Below, piece after piece: positions 8,721-15,222 of a DNA stretch of 34,090 nucleotides. Position 1 is the first letter of the stretch; every line of letters starts with the position of its first letter. The stretch is taken from contig NZ_JANXWG010000018.1 in NCBI RefSeq assembly GCF_025351285.1, forward strand, positions 1 to 34,090. Reading direction: 5' to 3'. Source of the stretch: Novosphingobium sp. (GTDB lineage: Bacteria; Pseudomonadota; Alphaproteobacteria; Sphingomonadales; Sphingomonadaceae). The notes under the pieces were generated by a model, which saw only the letters and a list, made by a program, of their open reading frames with translations, ran no database searches and was not told the origin of the DNA. A program made the position numbers and the translations under genes.

Positions 8721-9965
8721 ATGAGAGGCGCGGATTTGCAGTGGACGTCTGGAGCTCTATGGGGGCGCGTGAGAATCAGCGATCAGGAGGCAAATCAGCT
8801 ATGCCTTATGAAAGCCATTCGCCGCGCCGAGCCGGTTTCTCGAACGCAGCTCGTGGCGATGACCGGGCTTTCGGCGGGCACGATCAGCGAGCTGACGTCA
8901 GAGCTTTTGCGACACGGCATTGTTCTCGATGAGAAGGAGCCCAGCAAGGGTCGAGGGCGTCCACGCGTCCAGCTACGGCTCAACCCGGATGCCGCCTTTG
9001 TCGCGGGTGTTTTCGTGTTTCCGAACAGCACGCTCGAGGTCGGGTTGACGAACCTGCGGGGAGATAAGGTCTTCAGCAAGATTCGCCCGATCCCGTTGGT
9101 TCCCAGCGTTCAGGATCTGGCAATGCAAATCGCAATTCTGGTGGACGAGACGATTGCCGACAGCCCGTTGGAAAAAAGTGCGATCCATAGCGTCGGCGTT
9201 GGGCTGCCAGCCACCGTGAACAGCGTCAGCGGCGAGGTTCACTGGCTGCAATACCATCCTGCACCGCCAGTGCCGTTTGCCGCGATCATCGGAGAATACC
9301 TGAACCTGCCGGTGTTTCTCGATAACACTGCCGATGTGGTCGCTCGTGCCGAACATTGGTTCGGTGAAGACCGGCAGCTCGACGACTTTTGTCTTGTCAT
9401 GTTGGGAATGGGGCTGAGCTTTGCTCAATATGTCGAGGGCATGCTGTGGACCAGTCCCCGCGGTTTGAATTCCGAGTTCAGCCATTTGAAAGTCGTGGGC
9501 CAGGGCGGGCCACGCTGCGTGTGCGGTGCGACCGGCTGTCTGATGACCTACTGTTCGATGTACGGCATAGTGTCTCAGGTCAGCATGCTGCGCGGCCTTG
9601 ACCCGCCGCCGTACGACAAACTGGAAGACGCGTTTGAAATCGTTGCCGAGCAAGCGCGTTGTGGTGACAAGGTCGCGATCGAGGTATTTGATCGTGCCGG
9701 CACCGCATTGGGCACTTGCCTGGCCAACCATGTCAACGTGTGGGACCCCGGCCGGATCATCGTTTTATGCGCAAACCCTACTTTGTCACAATTCATCAAG
9801 CCACGCGCGCTCGAAGCACTTCGATCAGCGACCTTTCCAGCCTTCGCTGACCGGGTATCCATAGAATTTCGGATCGAGGGAGAAGATCAGTATTCCAAGG
9901 GATCGGCTGCCCTGGTCCTCGAACAAATTTATCGCGTAGCGGGGCGGCGGTCCAATCGTCGTTGA
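8721..9965 (+). CDS. ROK-family transcriptional regulator (NagC/XylR type)
   Basis: This is a predicted sugar-responsive DNA-binding repressor, 414 residues. Residues 20-70 form a winged helix-turn-helix (QLVAMTGLSAGTISELTSELLRHGIV). The rest is a ROK sugar-kinase-like domain with H255 and the zinc motif C266-V-C268-G-A-T-G-C273. The kinase signature is degraded: the DxGGT-type ATP site is replaced by VFVFPNST, and the position of the catalytic Asp in the ENDAN motif reads DNTAD. It should bind sugar but not phosphorylate it, as in regulators of this family. Its divergent position next to the GH116 gene suggests that this gene is its target and that a glucoside or its product is the effector; this is inference. 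The ATG at 8721 leaves the whole DNA-binding domain intact. Confidence 0.9.
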   Translation: MRGADLQWTSGALWGRVRISDQEANQLCLMKAIRRAEPVSRTQLVAMTGLSAGTISELTSELLRHGIVLDEKEPSKGRGRPRVQLRLNPDAAFVAGVFVFPNSTLEVGLTNLRGDKVFSKIRPIPLVPSVQDLAMQIAILVDETIADSPLEKSAIHSVGVGLPATVNSVSGEVHWLQYHPAPPVPFAAIIGEYLNLPVFLDNTADVVARAEHWFGEDRQLDDFCLVMLGMGLSFAQYVEGMLWTSPRGLNSEFSHLKVVGQGGPRCVCGATGCLMTYCSMYGIVSQVSMLRGLDPPPYDKLEDAFEIVAEQARCGDKVAIEVFDRAGTALGTCLANHVNVWDPGRIIVLCANPTLSQFIKPRALEALRSATFPAFADRVSIEFRIEGEDQYSKGSAALVLEQIYRVAGRRSNRR

Positions 9966-10170
9966 GAGTAGCTGTTGATTTCCCGTGAGCTCACCTGGAA
10001 GCGAAATCCTCTCGGCATCGGCTAGGTGTGCGTGCCGTACTGCCGCCCCAAAACGGCAGCGTCCCAGACACGGCCGCCGCACGGCTGGCAACGCAGCCTT
10101 TTCCGATGACTTTTTCGGGCTGGACTGCGCGGGATCGAAGTTCACCCAAATGCGTTGAATTCGCTCAACG

Positions 10171-10326
10171 CAGGTGCGCGATCGCAAGGCGTTGTTCATC
10201 ACCGGCTATGTCGACAATGCGGTTATCGGCAACGAACGGCTTGCGCCGGGCAAGCACATCCTGACCAAGCCGCTTGCAATCGATGCGTTGACCAACCGCA
10301 TCCTCGATCCGATCGTAAGCCGGTAA
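10171..10326 (+). pseudogene. Fragment of a response-regulator receiver domain (C-terminal end)
   Basis: The frame reads VRDRKALFITGYVDNAVIG, then a segment ending HILTKPLAIDALTNRI, and stops at TAA 10324-10326. LFITGY carries the conserved Thr of a receiver domain and LTKP the conserved Lys-Pro, so this is the last third of a response regulator of the type fused to, or partnered with, hybrid histidine kinases. The phosphoacceptor Asp and everything before it are missing, and no start codon with a ribosome site is present. It sits in the 550-base gap between the ROK gene and the TonB-dependent receptor. The rest of that gap, 9966-10170 and 10327-10515, shows nothing else except the leader of the receptor gene. 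Confidence 0.65.
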
Positions 10327-10515
10327 AGCCCCGAGATGTGCAGAACGCCGCCATTGTGGCAGCAAGTGCAGCATTTTTACCATAGCCGACAACAATCTGC
10401 CGGGGCCGGTTGTCGCAGCGACGCACGCGGCTATGATTGCGACAACTTGATATAAATCAGGAAATGGAGCGGGGGAGGGGACGCCACGATCGCCAATTAT
10501 TGAGGGAATAGACTT

Positions 10516-13425
10516 ATGACGCATTCAGCTCGCCCGCTGGCAGCTCGCCCGCTGGCCGCCCGCCTTCTGGCCGGTGCTGCCATGCTCGCGCTTTCCGCGC
10601 TGGCAGCCGCCCCGGCCCAGGCCCAATCAACCCCGCAGGCCGATACGCCGCAATCCGCCGCGGCTGACGATGCCGGCAACACCCCGATCATCGTTACCGG
10701 TTCGCGCATTCGCCGGGATCCGCTGGATCAGTCCTCGCCAGTCGTCACGCTCGATACCGAAGCCCTGGCCAAGACCGGCCTGTCTTCGGTTGCGGACATT
10801 CTGCAGCGCCTGCCCGGTTCGGCCGGCGGCCTCAATTCGCGCTTCAACAATAGCGGCAACCTCGGCAATCCGCCAGACGGCGGCGGCGTTGGCGCGGGTT
10901 CGGCCACGATCGATCTGCGTTATCTCGGTGCCAAGCGCACGCTCGTTCTGGTCGACGGCCTGCGCTATGTCAGCGGTGCTTCGGGCAGCGGTATCCCCAA
11001 CGCGGTCGATCTCAACTCGATCCCCGATGGCATGATCGACCGGATCGAAGTGCTCCAGTCGGGCGCTTCACCGCTATACGGTTCGGACGCGATCGCGGGC
11101 GTGGTCAACGTGATCACCAAGTCGAAGCAGGACGGCTTCAAGGCCTCGGCGCAGCTTGGTGAATTCCGCCAGAAGGACGGCAAGACCGGCAGCTACCAGA
11201 TGAGCTTCGGCGCCGGAAAAGACGGCTTCCACATCGTCGCGGGCATCAACTATGTCGGCCAGGGTTCGGTCAGCGCGCGCGATCGTTCGATCTCGCAGTT
11301 CCCCAACCCCGGCCAGACCAGTTGCACCGATGCCATCGGCGGATGCAGCAGCGCCACCCCGCTCGGCCGGTTCATCGTGCTCGGCCGCAACCTGACGCTC
11401 AAGGCGCCGGTGGTGGGCCGCCCCGTGGTCTACGATCCCACGCTGGTCGGCGGCGATTTCAAGGCTTTCACCTCGGCCGATCGCTTCAACTTCGCGCCGT
11501 TCAACTACTTCGAAACCCCCAACCAGCGCTATGGCGGCTTCGTCAATGCGCGCGGTGAAATCAGCGACGCGTTCAACTTCCGCGTCAAGGCGGTATACAA
11601 CCACCGCCATTCGCAGAACCAGGCGGCGTTCCTGCCCTTGTTTGTCGGGCCAGACGCCGGCAACGGCAACCTGCTCGACACGATTTCGATCGACAAGACC
11701 AACCCGTTCAACCCGTTCGGCGTCACGCTCAATTCGGGCACCAACGGCCAGCCCGCCAACTACAGCTTCATCGCGCGGCGTCTGGTCGAAGCGGGGCAGC
11801 GCACTTACACGCAGGACGTCGACACCTTCAACCTGACCGGCACGATCGACGGCAAGTTCCAGATGCTGGGCCACACCTGGTATTACGATCTCAACGCGGT
11901 GTTCGGCGTCAACGATGCGCACCAGTTGTTCACCGGCAACGTCAACGCCGCCAAGCTGGCGCAGGCGCTCGGTCCGGTGGCGCAGTGCACCGGCGGCTGC
12001 GTGCCGTTCAACATCTTCGGCGGCGTGGGTTCGGTCACCCCGGCGATGCTTGCGTTCATCGGCTTCGATGAACACGACAAGAGCACGCAGCGGCTGAACG
12101 ATTACCAGGCCAACCTGTCTGGCACCTTGTTCGATCTGCCCGCAGGCCCGGTCGGCGTGGCGATCGGTTACGAACACCGCATCCAGTACGGCAGTTTCCA
12201 GCCCGATCCGATCATCCAGGCGGGGCTTGGCGCGGACATCCCCGCCCAGGCCGCCAAGGGTTCGGTCAGGTCCGACGAGTTCTATGGCGAGTTGCGCGTG
12301 CCCTTGCTCAAGGACAAGCCGTTCTTCCAGTCGCTCGAAGTCAACGGCGCAGCGCGCTATTCGAAGTACAAGACCTTCAGCGGCAATACCTCGCTAACCG
12401 GCGGCGTGCAGTGGAAGCCGGTACGCGACTTCCTGCTGCGCGGCTCCTACGCCCAAAGCTTCCGCGCCCCCAGCATCGGTGAACTTTACGGCGCACAATC
12501 GCGCTTCGATCAGCCGCTGTCGGACCCTTGCACCAACGTTGCAGGCTCGTTGTACCAGACCTCGGCAACGGTGCGCGCCAACTGCACCGCCAACGGTGTT
12601 CCGGCGGGCGGCACTTACGCCGAACCGCAGGGCGGCCAGCTTCCGGTGTTGACCGGCGGCAACCCGGCGCTGCGGCCCGAAACCGCGCGCACCTTGCTGG
12701 TCGGCGGCGTCTACAGCCCCGAATGGGCACGCGGCGGCATGCTCCGCGCGTTCAACGTCGAGGTCAATTACTACGACGTGAAGCTGAAGGGCGCGATCGC
12801 CTCGATCCCCGCCGACGTGCTGCTCAGCCGCTGCGCACTCACCGCCGATGCGTTGAGCTGTGCTGCCGTGAAGCGCACACCGTCGGGCTTCATCTCGGCG
12901 ATCAACGGCGTGCTGCTCAACACCGGAACGATCCGCACCCGCGGGCTCGATGCCACGCTGAACGCGCGCTCGGACAAATCCAGCGCAGGCACCTTCGGGC
13001 TGACGCTCACGGGTAACCTGTTGTTCCAGTACGAAGAAGGCGTGCCCGCCACCGTCGGTACCACCACCACCAGCTACCGCGGGTTCGAACGCGGCAGCCC
13101 CAGCCAGGCCTATCCCAAGTTCAAGGGCACCGGCACGATCGACTGGTCGCTCGGTCCGGTCACAACATCTGTAACGGGGCGCTACATCGGCGCGGTCAGC
13201 GAACTTTCGGCGGTGAACAAGATGCCTTCGCGCTTCTACACCGACTTGCAGTTCCAGGTGCGACCCAGCTTCATCGACAGCAAGTTCGCGCTGACCTTCG
13301 GGGTGAACAACGTGTTCAACGTCAACCCTCCGGGCTGCTTCAGTTGCGATCTGAACAACTATGACGCGACGACGTACGATGTGCCCGGACAGTTCGGCTA
13401 CATCCGGCTTTCGTACCGCATGTAG
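10516..13425 (+). CDS. TonB-dependent outer-membrane receptor
   Basis: This is an outer-membrane active transporter energised by TonB-ExbBD, 969 residues. An Ala-rich signal peptide ends at about residue 37 (APAQAQ). It is followed by a segment with IIVTGSRIRRDP, typical of the plug start in sphingomonad receptors. The plug domain has RTLVLVDGLRYV and the conserved IDRIEVLQSGASPLYGSDAIAGVVNVITK block. The remaining 750 residues alternate in barrel strands and end in IRLSYRM. It lacks a FecA-like signalling domain, and there is no adjacent sigma/anti-sigma pair. The substrate cannot be told; such receptors in this order often import plant-derived carbohydrates or aromatics, and the ROK/GH116 genes are upstream but separated by a gene fragment. 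The ribosome site GAGGGA precedes the ATG. A 15-bp tandem repeat lies in the signal-peptide coding region. Confidence 0.92.
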   Translation: MTHSARPLAARPLAARLLAGAAMLALSALAAAPAQAQSTPQADTPQSAAADDAGNTPIIVTGSRIRRDPLDQSSPVVTLDTEALAKTGLSSVADILQRLPGSAGGLNSRFNNSGNLGNPPDGGGVGAGSATIDLRYLGAKRTLVLVDGLRYVSGASGSGIPNAVDLNSIPDGMIDRIEVLQSGASPLYGSDAIAGVVNVITKSKQDGFKASAQLGEFRQKDGKTGSYQMSFGAGKDGFHIVAGINYVGQGSVSARDRSISQFPNPGQTSCTDAIGGCSSATPLGRFIVLGRNLTLKAPVVGRPVVYDPTLVGGDFKAFTSADRFNFAPFNYFETPNQRYGGFVNARGEISDAFNFRVKAVYNHRHSQNQAAFLPLFVGPDAGNGNLLDTISIDKTNPFNPFGVTLNSGTNGQPANYSFIARRLVEAGQRTYTQDVDTFNLTGTIDGKFQMLGHTWYYDLNAVFGVNDAHQLFTGNVNAAKLAQALGPVAQCTGGCVPFNIFGGVGSVTPAMLAFIGFDEHDKSTQRLNDYQANLSGTLFDLPAGPVGVAIGYEHRIQYGSFQPDPIIQAGLGADIPAQAAKGSVRSDEFYGELRVPLLKDKPFFQSLEVNGAARYSKYKTFSGNTSLTGGVQWKPVRDFLLRGSYAQSFRAPSIGELYGAQSRFDQPLSDPCTNVAGSLYQTSATVRANCTANGVPAGGTYAEPQGGQLPVLTGGNPALRPETARTLLVGGVYSPEWARGGMLRAFNVEVNYYDVKLKGAIASIPADVLLSRCALTADALSCAAVKRTPSGFISAINGVLLNTGTIRTRGLDATLNARSDKSSAGTFGLTLTGNLLFQYEEGVPATVGTTTTSYRGFERGSPSQAYPKFKGTGTIDWSLGPVTTSVTGRYIGAVSELSAVNKMPSRFYTDLQFQVRPSFIDSKFALTFGVNNVFNVNPPGCFSCDLNNYDATTYDVPGQFGYIRLSYRM

Positions 13426-13472
13426 TCAAGCGGGTGAGGCCGGGTCGGCCCGACACCCTGACGGCAAAACAG

Positions 13473-13503
13473 CGAGCGGGTCATGCACGGCATGGCCCGC
13501 TCG
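13473..13503 (+). terminator. Hairpin terminator after the TonB-dependent receptor
   Basis: A 14-bp stem (with one G-T pair) and a 3-base loop lie 48 bases beyond the receptor stop codon and are followed by a short T-containing stretch. The stem is very stable; the weak T-tract lowers confidence slightly. Confidence 0.6.
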
Positions 13504-13524
13504 TTGCATATGGTGGCCGAAATA

Positions 13525-13612
13525 AAGTAATATTACTTATCGTAGCGGCAATGTATTGTTGTGAATGTCGGCGATTAATCGGCAAAATCTTGCAATAAAT
13601 TATCGTAACGAT
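13525..13612 (+). promoter_or_regulatory. AT-rich palindromes upstream of the small secreted protein gene
   Basis: A perfect 14-bp palindrome AAGTAATATTACTT lies at 13525-13538. An ATCGT-A-ACGAT inverted repeat lies at 13602-13612, about 80 bases before the ATG at 13695. The stretch is AT-rich compared with its surroundings. These look like protein-binding sites in a promoter region; no binding protein is implied by the sequence itself. Confidence 0.4.
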
Positions 13613-13694
13613 GCCGTTAACCGCACATCGTGATCGGTTGTTGATCGAACGGCCGCAAACTGCAGTCAGGCAAATTCTCTTGGGAAGCTTGACG

Positions 13695-14129
13695 ATGAAC
13701 ATTCGCCTTGGATCAGCAGTGCTTTCAACTGCACTTGTACTGGCAGTACCCGCATCGGCCGTCGCGCCCGGGGTCAATCTCGGCTCGGGCCAGTCCACCA
13801 TCGGCCAGTTCACTATTGGCCTCTCGGGCTTTGTCCCGGTAATCTGCCGCGCCAGCGTGGACGCAACCGTGGTCGCGCCGGGCAGCGGCACGGTGCAGCT
13901 TGGTGCACTCAACGAATTCTGCAACAGCCCTAACGGCTACGTGGTTGTGGCCAATTACTCGGCCTCGCTCGGCAAGGCGACGCTGCTGGTGGACGGCAAG
14001 GCCGTGCCGCTGGGCGCAGACGGCAACACGATTGTCACGCAATCGGATACGGCCGCGATCAGCACGCACGAACTGGCCTTGCAGGGTGCAAGCCAGGGCT
14101 CGCTGAGCTTCCGGATCGAACCGCGTTAA
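13695..14129 (+). CDS. Small secreted protein with one conserved-looking Cys pair, next to pilus operon
   Basis: This 144-residue protein has a clear signal peptide (MNIRLGSAVLSTALVLAVPASA). I chose the ATG at 13695 because the frame upstream to 13611 would place 28 unlikely residues before the signal. The mature part is Gly/Val/Ser-rich with two cysteines, in VICRAS and NEFCNSPNGY. That spacing and beta-rich texture recall the small spore-coat-U-like pilin domains encoded on the opposite strand, so it may be a pilus accessory or a divergent subunit. I do not recognise the family with confidence. Its TAA stop overlaps the stop of the convergent tip-adhesin gene by 2 bases at 14127-14128. Confidence 0.7.
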   Translation: MNIRLGSAVLSTALVLAVPASAVAPGVNLGSGQSTIGQFTIGLSGFVPVICRASVDATVVAPGSGTVQLGALNEFCNSPNGYVVVANYSASLGKATLLVDGKAVPLGADGNTIVTQSDTAAISTHELALQGASQGSLSFRIEPR

Positions 14130-15220
14130 AGTGTTTCGCAAGCCGTTGGCGCAACATCCTGAGCCGCCAGCGGGGTGACGGTAACCGTCAGGATGTCGGT
14201 GTAATGCGGTGAGGGGGCCTTGCCCATGCCGCCTTCTGCAAGCGTGGCGGAGACCGGCAAGTGGTCTTCGAACGCGGCGCCCACACCCGCGCGGGCGCAA
14301 GTCTGGTTCAACGCGATGCTGCCAGGCAAGGCGCTGGTTCCGCTATCGCGTTCTGCACCGAGGAACCGCACCCGATAGCGGATCGTCGTGGCCGGATCGG
14401 TGACGGCGCCGCTGGGGTGCAGCAGATGGAAGGCGTTCTGCGAGGCGAGTGTCACCGCATAAGGTCCTGAGCTTTGTACGCGCACATAATTGCCTGCGGG
14501 CGTTGTCGGGCCGGTCTGACCCTGCGCAACCGACAGCCCGCCCACTTCGCCGAAATCGAGCGCACTGCCCGCGTAGCTCGCCTGAAGCGCGCTCAGCACC
14601 GTAATCGGAAAAGCCAGCGCATTGTCCAGCGTGCCGGTCTGCTCGAACGTAGCTGTCGGATCGAACGTAGCAAGCTTGCCGCCGGTCGCCTTGCACGCAA
14701 ACCAGGCATTGAAACCGAGCGTGGTCGATGCAGTGAAATTGGCCGCAGGCGGCAACGACACCTGGAACGTTACCGTCGCGCTATCCGCGCCCGTGCCGCC
14801 GGTGAAGTCCAGTTGCAGGAACGGGTTAGTCGCGCTTGGGGTCATGACGGTGGGCGCGATCGTCGGCGGGGCAGCGCTGGTGTTGATGAACACGTTGCGT
14901 CCGGTGCCCAGCGCCTGGATCGGGCCGCTGACAGAGATCGGCACGATCACCGTGCCGTCCGCGCTAGCATCGTTGCCCTTGAGGTAGAAGTTGACCCGCG
15001 TGGTCATGCCGATGCCCGGCGGATTGATCCTGGTCAGGTTGAGCGTAACCGTGGTGGTGGCAAGGCCGGCGGGGTTGAACGGATCGTAGTTCGCCGTGCT
15101 GGCGGTGGCGCTGCCGGTCACGCCGCAGCCCGCCGCTTGCGCAGGGCCGCACCAGCCGCAAAGCACGATGCTGGCCCCCAGCAGGCTGGTTCGCATCACA
15201 TTCCAACGCGAGTTCGCCAT
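14126..15220 (-). CDS. Csu-type pilus tip protein (two spore coat U domains)
   Basis: This is the last gene of the pilus operon, 364 residues, in the position and size class of CsuE, the tip adhesin of archaic chaperone-usher pili. A signal peptide ends near AQAAGCG. The mature protein has two tandem SCPU-like halves, each with a Cys near its start and another toward its end (GCGVTG with CKATGG; QTCARAG with TACETL). The second half begins around TGTLDNALAFPITVLSAL. Two domains instead of one is what distinguishes the tip subunit, with an adhesin half and a pilin half, from shaft subunits. I chose the ATG at 15220 over a TTG at 15226; AAGGA stands about 10 bases upstream, inside the usher gene end. 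The ATG follows the usher stop by 2 bases, implying coupled translation. Confidence 0.82.
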   Translation of the reverse strand: MANSRWNVMRTSLLGASIVLCGWCGPAQAAGCGVTGSATASTANYDPFNPAGLATTTVTLNLTRINPPGIGMTTRVNFYLKGNDASADGTVIVPISVSGPIQALGTGRNVFINTSAAPPTIAPTVMTPSATNPFLQLDFTGGTGADSATVTFQVSLPPAANFTASTTLGFNAWFACKATGGKLATFDPTATFEQTGTLDNALAFPITVLSALQASYAGSALDFGEVGGLSVAQGQTGPTTPAGNYVRVQSSGPYAVTLASQNAFHLLHPSGAVTDPATTIRYRVRFLGAERDSGTSALPGSIALNQTCARAGVGAAFEDHLPVSATLAEGGMGKAPSPHYTDILTVTVTPLAAQDVAPTACETL

Positions 15221-15222
15221 GC

